From: Brucella grignonensis
Lineage (GTDB): Bacteria; Pseudomonadota; Alphaproteobacteria; Rhizobiales; Rhizobiaceae
DNA: 64,000 nt
Direction of reading: 5' to 3'
Assembly: GCF_002252505.1 (NCBI RefSeq)
Contig: NZ_NNRL01000158.1
Coordinates: forward strand, 124,001-188,000
This document shows, one piece after another, positions 31,247 to 41,169 of this stretch (its first letter is position 1; every line of letters starts with the position of its first letter). The position numbers were made by a program, and so were the translations under genes. The notes under the pieces are model-generated. The model made no database searches. It was not told the DNA's origin and saw only the letters and a program-made list of their open reading frames with translations.

Positions 31247-33866
31247 TGACGATCCTTTGCGGCACCACGATGATCTTCTTCGGCGAGCCCCCATCGAGCG
31301 CAGTCTTGACAAAGTCAAGTTCGAGCACCGCCTGCTGGATTGTAGCTTGATCAGCGTCGCGGGCGATTGTCAAATCCCCACGCTTCTTGCCATTGATCTG
31401 CACCGGTAAAATAATCTCGTTTTCCACGATCATCGCTGCATTAAACGATGGCCATGCCGCCGTTGCAGCCAGCGTGTCCTTGCCGGTGATCTTGCCACCC
31501 AGCTCCGTCAGGCACTGTTCGGCCAAATGCGGCATCATCGGTGCAACCATCAGAACCAGCATTTCGGTGGCTTCACGCAGAGCCCCCTTCAACTGATCGT
31601 CAGCCTTGCCCGAGGCAGCCAGCTGCAACGATGCTGCAAGCGCATTCACCAACTCATAAAGACGCGCAACCGCACGATTGAAAGCGAGCTTTTCAATGTC
31701 GTCGCCAACAGCCTGAACGGCCTTATGCACAGCCTTTGAAATAGCAAGCGCGTCGCCGTCCGTGCCAGACTTTGGTGCAACGTCTTTCAGCGCAGGTGCT
31801 GCTTCAGACACCAGACGCCAGACGCGCTGCACGAAACGATGTGCGCCTTCAGCACCAGCTTCCGTCCAGATCACATCGCGCTCCGGAGGAGAATCGGACA
31901 GCATGAACCAACGTGCCGTATCTGCACCGTAAGAAGAAATAATGTCGTCGGGATCGACCACATTCTTCTTCGACTTCGACATCTTCTCAATCGAACCAAT
32001 ATCGACCGGAGCACCGCTATCGAGCATGGTGGCGATACGCTTGCCGTCAACGTCGTCAATGCGAATATCGGCAGGTGCCACCCACTGACCATCAGACTTA
32101 TAGGTCTCGTGAACCACCATGCCTTGCGTGAACAAGCCCTTGAACGGTTCATCAATGCCGACATGACCCGCCACTTTCATGGCGCGGGTGAAGAAGCGCG
32201 AGTAGAGCAAATGCAGGATCGCGTGCTCTACGCCACCAATATACTGATCGACCGGCAACCAGTGATCGGCAACCGCACGATCCGTCGGCTCGTTTTCCCA
32301 AGGAGCAGTGAAGCGCGTGTAATACCACGACGAATCCACGAACGTATCCATCGTATCGGTTTCGCGACGGGCTTCGCCGCCGCATTTCGGGCACTTCACA
32401 TGACGCCAGGTCGCGTGACGGTCGAGCGGATTGCCCGGACGGTCAAACTCGACATCATCCGGCAGCTTGACTGGAAGATCGGCACGCGGCACCGGATTGA
32501 CGCCACAGCTTTCGCAATGGATCATCGGGATCGGGCAACCCCAGTAACGCTGACGCGAAATACCCCAGTCACGCAGACGGAACTGCACCTTGCGTTGAGC
32601 TTGCGAGCGACCATCGAGCTCGGTCTTTTCAAGGCGATCAGCCACTTCCGCGAAAGCAGCCTCAGGCGTCATACCGTCGAGGAAGCGTGAATTGATCATC
32701 ACGCCATCTTCGGTGAAAGCAGTCTCACCAACGCTGAAGCTTGCAGCGTCCTCGCCCTTCGGCAGAACAACCGGCGTCACTTTCAGCGCATACTTATTGG
32801 CAAAATCCAGATCGCGCTGATCATGCGCAGGGCAGCCGAACACAGCGCCCGTGCCATATTCCATCAGCACGAAGTTGGCGACATAAAGCGGCAGCTCCCA
32901 GTTTTCATCAAATGGGTGCTTGACCTTGATGCCGGTATCGAAACCCTTCTTTTCAGCGGTTTCAAGCGCTGCAAGCGACGTGCCATGCTGATGGCACTCA
33001 TCGATGAAGCCGGTGAGCGAGGCATTGTTTTCGGCAAGCTTCTTCGCCAGCGGATGATCCGCCGAGATCGCCACGAAAGATGCACCGAACAGTGTGTCCG
33101 GGCGTGTCGTGTAGACTTCAACTTCCGAGAAACCGGCAGGCGCCGTGTTTTCGTCGAGCGCGAAACGAACCTGCAGGCCTTCCGACTTGCCGATCCAGTT
33201 GCGCTGCATCAGGCGAACCTTTTCCGGCCACTGGTCGAGCGTATCGAGACCGGCCAGCAATTCCTCGCTGAAATCGGTGATCTTGAAGAACCACTGTGTC
33301 AGCTCGCGCTGTTCGACCAGCGCGCCCGAACGCCAGCCGCGACCGTCCACCACCTGCTCATTGGCAAGCACAGTGTTGTCGACCGGGTCCCAGTTCACCT
33401 TGGAAGTCTTGCGCGTCACCAGACCTTTTTCAAACAGGTCGATGAACAGCATCTGCTGGCGATGATAATATTCAACATCGCAGGTCGCAAATTCACGCGA
33501 CCAGTCGAGCGACAGACCCATCGACTTCAGCTGGCGCTTCATTGTGGCGATGTTCTGATAGGTCCATTCTTTCGGATGGACCTTGTTCTGCATGGCGGCG
33601 TTTTCAGCAGGCATACCAAACGCGTCCCACCCCATCGGATGAAGCACGTTGAAACCCTTGGCGCGCTTGTAGCGAGCGACCACGTCCCCCATCGCATAGT
33701 TGCGCACATGGCCCATGTGAATGCGCCCCGATGGATAGGGGAACATTTCGAGCACGTAGTACTTCTCGCGGGGATCGCTGTTGTCGGTTTCGAAAGTCCG
33801 GTTTTCTTCCCAGATTTTCTGCCAATGAGCTTCCGCCACGCGCGGATTATAACGTTCGGCTGCCAT
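31233..33866 (-). CDS. leuS: Leucyl-tRNA synthetase
   Basis: This 877-residue class I synthetase has the HIGH-type motif (HMGH in [19 protein letters not shown], around residue 50) and KMSKS (around 625). The zinc-ribbon CESC...CPKC and the editing domain are also visible. I chose the ATG at 33866 ([19 protein letters not shown]), where family similarity starts. The end overlaps lptE. It is divergent from the YggS-type gene at 33988. Confidence 0.97.
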   Translation of the reverse strand: MAAERYNPRVAEAHWQKIWEENRTFETDNSDPREKYYVLEMFPYPSGRIHMGHVRNYAMGDVVARYKRAKGFNVLHPMGWDAFGMPAENAAMQNKVHPKEWTYQNIATMKRQLKSMGLSLDWSREFATCDVEYYHRQQMLFIDLFEKGLVTRKTSKVNWDPVDNTVLANEQVVDGRGWRSGALVEQRELTQWFFKITDFSEELLAGLDTLDQWPEKVRLMQRNWIGKSEGLQVRFALDENTAPAGFSEVEVYTTRPDTLFGASFVAISADHPLAKKLAENNASLTGFIDECHQHGTSLAALETAEKKGFDTGIKVKHPFDENWELPLYVANFVLMEYGTGAVFGCPAHDQRDLDFANKYALKVTPVVLPKGEDAASFSVGETAFTEDGVMINSRFLDGMTPEAAFAEVADRLEKTELDGRSQAQRKVQFRLRDWGISRQRYWGCPIPMIHCESCGVNPVPRADLPVKLPDDVEFDRPGNPLDRHATWRHVKCPKCGGEARRETDTMDTFVDSSWYYTRFTAPWENEPTDRAVADHWLPVDQYIGGVEHAILHLLYSRFFTRAMKVAGHVGIDEPFKGLFTQGMVVHETYKSDGQWVAPADIRIDDVDGKRIATMLDSGAPVDIGSIEKMSKSKKNVVDPDDIISSYGADTARWFMLSDSPPERDVIWTEAGAEGAHRFVQRVWRLVSEAAPALKDVAPKSGTDGDALAISKAVHKAVQAVGDDIEKLAFNRAVARLYELVNALAASLQLAASGKADDQLKGALREATEMLVLMVAPMMPHLAEQCLTELGGKITGKDTLAATAAWPSFNAAMIVENEIILPVQINGKKRGDLTIARDADQATIQQAVLELDFVKTALDGGSPKKIIVVPQRIVNVVA

Positions 33867-33987
33867 GAGCGTATTTACTCGTACGAAGATGATGCAATAA
33901 GGAGAGTCGTCATTAATGGCGACCTTCACCACGTATTGGCGAAAGCGTCAACCTTTTGCGGATGAAAAGCCTGAAAGCGAGAGTTTC

Positions 33988-34668
33988 ATGTCAGATATTG
34001 TAGCGAACCTGAACAAGGTCAAGGCTGTCATTGCCAATGCCGAAGAAGAAGCACGCCGCGATAAGGGCTCTGTGACACTCGTTGCCGTGTCCAAAACATT
34101 CGAGGCCGAGGACATTCGCCCTGCCCTCGACGCAGGCCAGCGGGTCTTCGGCGAAAACCGCGTGCAGGAGGCACAAGGCAAATGGCCAGCGCTGCGCGAA
34201 GCGTATTCGGGTATTGAGCTGCATCTGATCGGCCCATTACAATCCAACAAGGCAGCTGACGCCGTGGCGCTGTTCGATGTGATTGAAACCGTGGACCGCG
34301 AAAAGATTGCAGCCGCCCTCGCCGTCGAGATCAAAAAGCAGGGCAAAAGCCCGAAGCTCTATGTGCAGGTCAATACCGGCCTTGAAGAACAAAAGGCTGG
34401 CATCCCGCCAAAAGAAGCAGTCGCCTTCGTCAAGCGTTGTCGTAACGAGCATGGCCTCGCCATCGAGGGACTGATGTGCATCCCGCCTGCAGATGAAAAT
34501 CCGGGGCCGCATTTCGCGTTGCTGGAAAAGCTTGCGCGTGAAGCCAACGTTGACAAACTCTCGATGGGCATGTCGGGCGATTTTGAGACCGCTGTTGGCT
34601 TTGGTGCGACATCGGTGCGTGTTGGCTCGGCTATCTTCGGCGGACGGAGCTATACCAGCCCCGCCTGA
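33988..34668 (+). CDS. yggS: PLP homeostasis protein, YggS/PLPBP family
   Basis: This 226-residue single-domain alanine-racemase-like barrel protein binds pyridoxal phosphate (Lys36 in LVAVSKTF). Signature segments are GENRVQEAQGKWPALR, LHLIGPLQSNKA and LSMGMSGDFETAVGFGATSVRVGSAIFG. Family members maintain vitamin B6 and amino acid balance and have no known enzymatic turnover. I chose the ATG at 33988, where similarity begins, over a start at 33916 that would add 24 unrelated residues. Confidence 0.92.
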   Translation: MSDIVANLNKVKAVIANAEEEARRDKGSVTLVAVSKTFEAEDIRPALDAGQRVFGENRVQEAQGKWPALREAYSGIELHLIGPLQSNKAADAVALFDVIETVDREKIAAALAVEIKKQGKSPKLYVQVNTGLEEQKAGIPPKEAVAFVKRCRNEHGLAIEGLMCIPPADENPGPHFALLEKLAREANVDKLSMGMSGDFETAVGFGATSVRVGSAIFGGRSYTSPA

Positions 34669-34698
34669 ATTGTCACCCCTACGGCTTGTTTTTGTCGC

Positions 34699-34742
34699 AT
34701 TATCCTACGCAAAACCGCGTCACACTTTTGCTGGAAATGCTC
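34699..34742 (-). repeat. REP-like repeat, family B copy 2
   Basis: On the plus strand it reads CGCATTATCCTACGCAAAAC, CGCGTCACACTTTTGCTGGAAATGC (in two parts). It matches the 2053-2100 copy over the whole left half and the AAATGC end. It directly abuts the usg stop codon (TAG at 34745-34743), again on a gene end in a convergent gap. Confidence 0.8.
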
Positions 34743-35030
34743 CTAGTGCAGGACAATCTCGCCCTGCACGTTCTTCCAGTCAGATGGGCCGAGCAACCGG
34801 CAATGCGCGTAAGCGACGGAGTGCAACGGCCCGTCGATCTTTTCCTTCCAGAATTCTATGAAATGATTGAGCACTGGAAATTCCGGCGCGAGATCATAGT
34901 CCTGCCAGACAAAAAGCTGCAGCAAATGTGGATGATCAGGCATGTGATAGAAGATTTTCGCCGTCGTCAAACCGTAACCGGCGAGTTGCAGTTCAAAGGC
35001 AGACTTTGAAATAAAAGCGGATGTCGTCAT
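34743..35030 (-). CDS. usg: Usg-family protein
   Basis: This 95-residue protein matches the Usg family (historically named after a trp-linked gene in alphaproteobacteria): LAGYGLTTAKIFYHMPDHPHLLQLFVWQDYDLAPEFPVLNHFIEFWKEKIDGPLHSV. Function is unknown. It is divergent from acs across about 290 bp. The name and the family are from memory of the motif; no neighbour suggests a role. Confidence 0.85.
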   Translation of the reverse strand: MTTSAFISKSAFELQLAGYGLTTAKIFYHMPDHPHLLQLFVWQDYDLAPEFPVLNHFIEFWKEKIDGPLHSVAYAHCRLLGPSDWKNVQGEIVLH

Positions 35031-35320
35031 GGCGATTTCCCCTTTTTATGAAGAGCCATTATTAATATTCGGCGGCTCCGACAGGAATTATAATCGCGCG
35101 GAATAGTTTTTAAAACGTAAAAACAATATGTTAGCAATAATACGGTGTGAGTGCTGCCACTCCGTTCATATCTTTGTGCTGCGTCATTGTGGACCATAGT
35201 CGATCCCAATGTCTAATTTACGTTGGACGCGACGGAATGTAGATGAGTCTGGCGATGGCTTCGCCCCGATGCGGCTGTCGATTCTGGCGGGAGGATCGCC
35301 GGACAGTTATGGAGGAACAC

Positions 35321-37276
35321 ATGTCGGAAAAGCTTTACCCCGTTCTGCCGGGGGCAAAGAAGAACACGCTCATTGACAACGAGAAATATCTCGAATGGTA
35401 CAATGAAAGCGTGACCGACCCGGATGGCTTCTGGGCCAAGCACGGCCGCCGGATTGACTGGTTCAAGCCTTTCACCAAAGTCAAAAACACCGATTTCAAC
35501 GGCGACGTATCGATCAAGTGGTATGAGGATGGCGTCACCAACGTCTCTTACAATTGTATCGATCGCCATCTGAAAAGCCGTGGCGATAAGGTTGCAATCA
35601 TCTGGGAAGGTGACAACCCGTACATCGACAAGAAGATCACCTATCTTGAGCTTTATGAAAATGTCTGCCGCCTCGCCAATGTGCTGAAGAAGCACGGCGT
35701 GAAGAAGGGCGACCGCGTCACAATCTATCTGCCGATGATCCCGGAAGCGGCCTATGCGATGCTGGCCTGCGCGCGCATCGGCGCTGTGCATTCGGTCGTC
35801 TTCGCCGGTTTCTCGCCGGAAGCGCTTGCTGGTCGTATCGTTGATTGCGAATCCACTTTTGTCATCACCGCCGATGAGGGCGTGCGTGGCGGCAAGCCAG
35901 TTCCACTCAAGGAAAACACCGACACTGCCATCGACATTGCTGCCAAGCAGTATGTCATCGTCAACAAGGTTCTCACCGTGCGCCGCACCGGCGGCAAGGT
36001 CAGCTGGGGACCGGGCCGCGATCTCTGGTATCATCAGGAAGTGGCACGTGTTGAGCCGACCTGCGAACCTGAACCAATGAACGCGGAAGATCCGCTCTTC
36101 ATCCTCTACACCTCGGGCTCGACGGGCAAGCCGAAGGGTGTGTTGCACACCACTGGCGGCTATCTCGTCTATGCTTCGATGACACATCAATATGTCTTCG
36201 ACTATCACGACGGCGATATCTATTGGTGTACAGCGGACGTGGGCTGGGTGACGGGCCATTCCTATATCGTCTATGGACCGCTCGCCAATGGTGCGACGAC
36301 GCTGATGTTTGAAGGCGTACCGAACTTCCCCGATCAGGGTCGTTTCTGGGAAGTCATAGACAAGCACCACGTCAACATCTTCTATACCGCGCCAACCGCA
36401 ATCCGTGCGCTGATGGGCGCGGGCGATGAATTCGTTACCCGTTCATCGCGCTCGACATTGCGCCTGCTTGGCTCGGTCGGCGAACCGATCAATCCGGAAG
36501 CCTGGGAATGGTATTACAACGTCGTGGGCGATCAGCATTCACCGATTGTCGATACCTGGTGGCAAACGGAAACCGGCGGCATTCTGATTACGCCATTGCC
36601 CGGTGCAACCGACCTCAAGCCGGGTTCGGCAACGCGTCCGTTCTTCGGCATCAAGCCGGAACTGGTTGATAGCGAAGGGGCAGTCGTTGAGGGCGCTGTG
36701 GACGGCAATCTCTGCATCATCGATAGCTGGCCGGGTCAGATGCGTACGCTTTACGGTGATCACAAGCGCTTCATCGAAGCTTATTTCTCGACTTACAAAG
36801 GCAAGTATTTCACCGGTGACGGCTGCCGCCGCGATGAGGACGGTTATTACTGGATCACGGGCCGCGTCGATGACGTGCTCAATATTTCCGGCCATCGCCT
36901 CGGTACGGCGGAAATCGAATCGGCACTCGTCTCGCATCACTCGGTTTCGGAAGCCGCTGTCGTGGGCTACCCGCATCCGATCAAGGGACAGGGCATTTAC
37001 TGCTATGTCACGCTGATGACCGGCGAGGCAGTTCAGGACGAAGACGCCCTGCGCAAGGAGCTGGTAAGCCACGTGCGCAAGGAGATCGGCCCTATCGCCA
37101 CACCGGACAAGATCCAGTTCTCGCCCGGCCTGCCAAAAACCCGCTCGGGCAAGATCATGCGCCGTATCCTGCGCAAGATCGCCGAAGACGAGTTCGGCGC
37201 ACTGGGCGATACCTCGACGCTGGCCGATCCGGGCGTTGTGGATGACCTGATCGAAAATCGTCAGAATAAGAAGTAG
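35321..37276 (+). CDS. acs: Acetyl-CoA synthetase
   Basis: This 651-residue AMP-forming enzyme converts acetate, ATP and CoA to acetyl-CoA. The P-loop-like [11 protein letters not shown] (about 262), the WWQTETGG motif, and the acetylation-site motif [10 protein letters not shown] (about 605) are intact, so control by lysine acetylation is likely. The ATG at 35321 has GGAGG 7 nt upstream; upstream in-frame codons lack similarity. It is followed by a strong terminator. Confidence 0.97.
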   Translation: MSEKLYPVLPGAKKNTLIDNEKYLEWYNESVTDPDGFWAKHGRRIDWFKPFTKVKNTDFNGDVSIKWYEDGVTNVSYNCIDRHLKSRGDKVAIIWEGDNPYIDKKITYLELYENVCRLANVLKKHGVKKGDRVTIYLPMIPEAAYAMLACARIGAVHSVVFAGFSPEALAGRIVDCESTFVITADEGVRGGKPVPLKENTDTAIDIAAKQYVIVNKVLTVRRTGGKVSWGPGRDLWYHQEVARVEPTCEPEPMNAEDPLFILYTSGSTGKPKGVLHTTGGYLVYASMTHQYVFDYHDGDIYWCTADVGWVTGHSYIVYGPLANGATTLMFEGVPNFPDQGRFWEVIDKHHVNIFYTAPTAIRALMGAGDEFVTRSSRSTLRLLGSVGEPINPEAWEWYYNVVGDQHSPIVDTWWQTETGGILITPLPGATDLKPGSATRPFFGIKPELVDSEGAVVEGAVDGNLCIIDSWPGQMRTLYGDHKRFIEAYFSTYKGKYFTGDGCRRDEDGYYWITGRVDDVLNISGHRLGTAEIESALVSHHSVSEAAVVGYPHPIKGQGIYCYVTLMTGEAVQDEDALRKELVSHVRKEIGPIATPDKIQFSPGLPKTRSGKIMRRILRKIAEDEFGALGDTSTLADPGVVDDLIENRQNKK

Positions 37277-37277
37277 C

Positions 37278-37305
37278 AAAAAGGCCGGGATTTCCCGGCC
37301 TTTTT
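37278..37305 (+). terminator. Terminator of acs
   Basis: A near perfect 13-bp stem AAAAAGGCCGGGA/TCCCGGCCTTTTT with T run begins 2 nt after the acs stop codon. Confidence 0.92.
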
Positions 37306-37385
37306 ATATTCCCCATTTCTTTGACTTGTCTGAGTATTGAAGTTTCTTACACTCAGTTTCGGATAATCAATGATTGGAAACGGAC

Positions 37386-38063
37386 ATGGACGCGCCCTTC
37401 AAAGATATCTGGTTTCTACATTGGTTGACTGCGTCAGGTGGACTCGAAGAATTTCAGGAGCATATATCCATTGAAATCGCCGAGGCCTTCAGAACTCTGG
37501 AACACTTCGTTCTGCCTCCGAAGTTCGATACTCTTCTTGATCGTTCAATACATGTAATTCCTGAGATCGGAATTTTGGGGCGAGCCCACAACAGCATGTT
37601 ATTTTCGCTAAATTTCGATCCGGAGAATCCCAACTTTAAACCAAGCCTTATAGATGGAACGCTCCAGCGACAATTGCTGCATGAAACCCACCACTGCATG
37701 CGCATGGCTGGTCCGGGCTATGGATGGACACTTGGTGAGGCGTTAGTAAGCGAAGGCCTAGCAGGTCATTTCGTCCAATATCTGATGAATACGCCGTCGG
37801 AACTATGGGAAAGTGCAGTCAATATTGACGTGTTGAATGCGCACCGCCCCAGTGTGGCAGAATTGCAATCTACCGACTACAATCATGCTGAATGGTTCTT
37901 TGGCAGAGGGCGCTTTCCCCGTTGGCTTGGTTATTCAATGGGGTTCGAACTCGTGCGGCTTTGGCGAGAGACCGTTCAACCCGCAACCCAAGCTCAATGG
38001 ATCAACACGCCTTCAAATGAAATTCTTACGATTGGCAAAGAAGGCGGACTGATCAGAGATTAA
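37386..38063 (+). CDS. Predicted zinc metalloprotease, DUF2268-like
   Basis: This 225-residue protein has the zincin motif HETHH (His99, Glu100, His103) and a downstream Glu123 in GEALVSEGLAGHF, the usual third zinc ligand of gluzincins. This matches the DUF2268 predicted Zn-dependent protease family; no member function is known to me. No signal peptide is visible, so it is probably cytosolic. The start is the ATG at 37386, preceded by GGAAA; a TTG at 37374 is the alternative. The region is richer in A/T than its neighbours and may be a later acquisition. It overlaps the convergent DUF1674 gene by 4 bp. Confidence 0.78.
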   Translation: MDAPFKDIWFLHWLTASGGLEEFQEHISIEIAEAFRTLEHFVLPPKFDTLLDRSIHVIPEIGILGRAHNSMLFSLNFDPENPNFKPSLIDGTLQRQLLHETHHCMRMAGPGYGWTLGEALVSEGLAGHFVQYLMNTPSELWESAVNIDVLNAHRPSVAELQSTDYNHAEWFFGRGRFPRWLGYSMGFELVRLWRETVQPATQAQWINTPSNEILTIGKEGGLIRD

Positions 38064-38278
38064 AAATCGATTGTCCGACCCTTAATCTCCCAGTCGCCAA
38101 AACGCGCAGGATCTTTGCCGCCGCGACCGCCGATTTCTCGCGGGAGCTTTTCAGCCGTCTCAGTGGAGCGGCGTTCTTCGGCTTCTTTGAGCGCGCGCTG
38201 TGCTGCAGCTGGCAAATCATCAAACTTGCGCGGTTCGGCATTATCGTCGTTGGCGGGTTCGTTGAACTTATCGGTCAT
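38060..38278 (-). CDS. DUF1674 / SDHAF4-like protein
   Basis: This 72-residue protein has the DUF1674 C-terminal signature GGRGGKDPARFGDWEIKGRTIDF (in two parts: GGRGGKDPARFGDW, EIKGRTIDF). This is the conserved core of the mitochondrial succinate dehydrogenase assembly factor 4, which protects flavinated SdhA before complex assembly. A similar role in SDH flavoprotein maturation is inferred. No sdh genes are in the window. It ends tail to tail inside the DUF2268 gene. Confidence 0.85.
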   Translation of the reverse strand: MTDKFNEPANDDNAEPRKFDDLPAAAQRALKEAEERRSTETAEKLPREIGGRGGKDPARFGDWEIKGRTIDF

Positions 38279-38407
38279 CTGTTTGCGATCCGTTATTCAA
38301 GCCCATTATTGAAGATTGGGCATTTCATACCCATCATATAGTTAAACTTGGTGGGCAAGCAAAACCCTGTTTGAGATCAATTCTCGCTGAACTGGAGACC
38401 TATACGC

Positions 38408-39397
38408 ATGAATATGACGAAAACTGCCATGCTGATTGCTCTCATGACAGTCATGTTCATGAGCATCGGCTATTTGTTGGGCGGCGGCGGTGGCATGATG
38501 ATCGCTCTGGTCATTGCTGTTGCCATGAACCTGTTTGGCTACTGGAATTCTGACAAGATGGTGCTGCGCATGTACAATGCGCAGGAAGTCGATGAGCGAT
38601 CTGGCTCCGACTATTACCGCATGGTGAGCGGGCTGGCAGCCAATGCCGGTTTGCCTATGCCGAAGGTTTACATCATTCACGAAGACCAGCCCAATGCCTT
38701 TGCCACGGGCCGTAACCCGGAAAACGCAGCCGTCGCAGCCACGACGGGCCTCCTCAACCGCCTGACACCGGAAGAAGTCGCAGGCGTTATGGCGCATGAA
38801 CTGGCGCACGTTCAAAACCGCGATACGCTGACCATGACAATCGTTGCTACCCTTGCAGGTGCGATCTCCATGCTCGGCAATTTCGCTTTCTTCCTTGGTG
38901 GTAACCGTGAAAACGGCAATGGCATCATGGGCGTAATCGGCACGATCCTCGCCATGATCGTTGCCCCATTCGCCGCCATGATTGTGCAGATGGCGGTAAG
39001 CCGTACACGCGAATATGCTGCTGACCGTCGCGGCGCTGAAATCTGTGGCAACCCGCTCTGGCTCTCATCCGCCCTTGGCAAGATCGCCCGCGGCGCTAAG
39101 TCTGTTGTTAATGAGGAAGCCGAACACAACCCGGCAACCGCCCATATGTTTATCATCAACCCGCTGAGCGGACGTGGTGCAGACAATCTGTTTTCGACCC
39201 ACCCGGACACCGATAACCGTATTCAAGCGCTTGAACAAATGGCGGCTGAAATGGGTATTCGCTCCGCTGGAATGAGGCAGCGTCCTGCTGCATCTTCACA
39301 AAGCAGTGGCCCATGGGGACAAACTAGTGGTAATGCAAGCGACAACAACAGTGGCGGTTCCGGTTCCAATTCTGGCTACCGGGGCCCTTGGTCGTAA
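38408..39397 (+). CDS. htpX: Membrane zinc protease HtpX
   Basis: This 329-residue M48 metalloprotease of the inner membrane takes part in quality control of membrane proteins. N-terminal membrane segments (8-47) precede the HELAH zinc site (130-134). Further segments lie at about 143-160 and 175-195, and the third ligand region is [15 protein letters not shown]. The C-terminal 40 residues are a disordered Ser/Gly/Asn-rich tail. It is followed at 46 bp by rsmB. Confidence 0.95.
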   Translation: MNMTKTAMLIALMTVMFMSIGYLLGGGGGMMIALVIAVAMNLFGYWNSDKMVLRMYNAQEVDERSGSDYYRMVSGLAANAGLPMPKVYIIHEDQPNAFATGRNPENAAVAATTGLLNRLTPEEVAGVMAHELAHVQNRDTLTMTIVATLAGAISMLGNFAFFLGGNRENGNGIMGVIGTILAMIVAPFAAMIVQMAVSRTREYAADRRGAEICGNPLWLSSALGKIARGAKSVVNEEAEHNPATAHMFIINPLSGRGADNLFSTHPDTDNRIQALEQMAAEMGIRSAGMRQRPAASSQSSGPWGQTSGNASDNNSGGSGSNSGYRGPWS

Positions 39398-39443
39398 AAG
39401 CGCGTTGCGAAAGCAAGATGCGCGTCAGATAAAGTAGAACAGC

Positions 39444-40853
39444 GTGAACGATAAAAAAGCTGCGCCAAAGCGTGGAAATAAAAAGCCGCAACCACATAAA
39501 CACGCCGCAGACCGCGCTGAACAATTGCGACCCGGTCTTGCCGCGCGTCTGACTGCGGCTCGCCTGCTTGGTGCAGTGATTGAAAAAAACACGTCGCTCG
39601 ACGGCCTCACTGATAATAGCCACGGTCATCCGCAATATCTGGCTCTGGAGCCACGCGACCGCGCGCTGGTTCGCGCGATTCTTGGTTCAGCGCTCCGCAA
39701 TCGTGGCAGTATTGAACGGGCCATAAACAAGCGCCTCGACCGTCCGTTGCCGGAAAATGCCCACGCGCTCAAGCATCTGCTGCATGTCGCCATCGCACAG
39801 ATTTTCTACCTCAACCTCCCCGATCATTCCGCGGTTGATCTGGCGGTCGAAGCGGCTAATGCCGATCCGCGCAATCGCAAATATGCTGGCCTCGTCAACG
39901 CGCTGCTGCGGCGCTTGTCGCGCAACAAAGAGCGCGCGCTCGCTCATACGCTCGAGCCGGAAACCAATGTGCCGGAATGGTTTGCAAAGAGCATCACAGA
40001 TGCTTATGGCGCGGAAAAAGCAGGAGCGATCCTCGCCATGCATGCTTATGAGCCGCCGATTGATTTCACGGTGAAGGGCGATCCCAAAGAATGGGCTGAG
40101 AAACTGGGTGGCACTGCCCTGCCGAACGGCTCGATCCGTCTCGAGACAGTGGAAGGCAACCTCACCGATCTGCCCGGCTTTGCCGAGGGCGACTGGTGGG
40201 TGCAGGATGCAGCCGCAAGCCTGCCTGCGCGTTTGATGGGCGACATCAAAGGCAAGCGTGTTGCTGATCTCTGTGCAGCGCCCGGCGGCAAGACCGCGCA
40301 GCTTGTGCAGCAGGCCGCAGATGTTACGGCGCTTGATCTTTCGGAAAACCGTCTCAAGCGGCTTCAGGGCAATCTGGATCGTCTTGGTTACAAGGCACGC
40401 ACTGTCGCCATCAATCTGATGGAGTACACACCGGACGAGTTGTTCGACGCAGTCCTTCTCGATGCGCCCTGCTCATCCACAGGCACCGTGCGCCGTCACC
40501 CCGACGTGCCATGGACCAAGACACCGCAGGATGTTGAAAAGCTCGCCAGCCTTCAGGCCAAACTGCTTGCCCATTCTGTCACTTTGGTAAAACCCGGTGG
40601 CACGATTGTCTTTTCCAATTGCTCGCTACATCCGCTCGAAGGCGAGGAAATGGCGCGCAAGGCACTCGAAAATCCCGCGCTTGAAGCCTGGCCGATCACG
40701 GCAGATGACTGCCCGGGATTTGAGGGTCTGATTACCGAAGAAGGCTTCCTGCGTTCGACCCCTGCCGATCTGCCTGCCGATAAATTCGATGGCAATCCGA
40801 ATATGGCAGGCATGGACGGCTTTTTCGCCGCCCGTTTCAGACGCAAAGCCTAA
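39444..40853 (+). CDS. rsmB: 16S rRNA (cytosine-C5) methyltransferase RsmB/Sun
   Basis: This 469-residue protein has an N-terminal NusB-like RNA-binding domain (about 25-160) and a C-terminal SAM-dependent methyltransferase with CAAPGGKTAQL, the proline-cysteine motif DAPCSSTG (Cys about 344) and the catalytic cysteine in SNCSLHPLE (about 391). It methylates C967 of 16S rRNA in E. coli. A GTG codon at 39444 is the start, after a basic N-terminus MNDKKAAPKRGNKKPQ. Confidence 0.93.
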   Translation: MNDKKAAPKRGNKKPQPHKHAADRAEQLRPGLAARLTAARLLGAVIEKNTSLDGLTDNSHGHPQYLALEPRDRALVRAILGSALRNRGSIERAINKRLDRPLPENAHALKHLLHVAIAQIFYLNLPDHSAVDLAVEAANADPRNRKYAGLVNALLRRLSRNKERALAHTLEPETNVPEWFAKSITDAYGAEKAGAILAMHAYEPPIDFTVKGDPKEWAEKLGGTALPNGSIRLETVEGNLTDLPGFAEGDWWVQDAAASLPARLMGDIKGKRVADLCAAPGGKTAQLVQQAADVTALDLSENRLKRLQGNLDRLGYKARTVAINLMEYTPDELFDAVLLDAPCSSTGTVRRHPDVPWTKTPQDVEKLASLQAKLLAHSVTLVKPGGTIVFSNCSLHPLEGEEMARKALENPALEAWPITADDCPGFEGLITEEGFLRSTPADLPADKFDGNPNMAGMDGFFAARFRRKA

Positions 40854-40903
40854 AGCATGTCGCGGAAAAGTGGGAACCGGTTTTCCAATAACGACATGCA
40901 TGA
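40854..40903 (+). repeat. REP-like repeat, variant of family A
   Basis: The element GCATGTCGCGGAAAAGTGGG AACCGGTTTTCC... GACATGC begins directly after the rsmB stop codon (TAA-AGCATG). The ends GCATGTC/GACATGC pair perfectly. It shares the GAAAAGTG..ACCGGTTTTC core with the family A copies but has different arms. Confidence 0.75.
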
Positions 40904-41169
40904 AAACAAAGACTTAAAGAGCGGCTCTTGAATACGATAAATTGCGACGCGCTTTAGTCAGTTAGCAACTACTGATTAAAATCGATGAATTTGCGATAAC
41001 GGGTGCGCTGCGCCCGTTATGGTTAACACTCGATTCACCATTATCGACGATTCTAAGAATGCATGATTCCGAAATCCGGAAACCGGCATTTCGATACATC
41101 ATGCCATGAAAGGACGGGCCTGCCTTATCGGGTCCATTGCGAATGAATTTGAATACGGAGAACGAGAGG
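40904..41169. other. Non-coding gap between rsmB and the heparinase-like gene
   Basis: Beyond the repeat, this stretch shows no gene. It contains CGGGTGCGCTGCGCCCG at about 41001-41017, a short inverted repeat without a T run, and the GGAG site of the next gene at 41157-41160. A promoter is expected but not evident. Confidence 0.4.
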
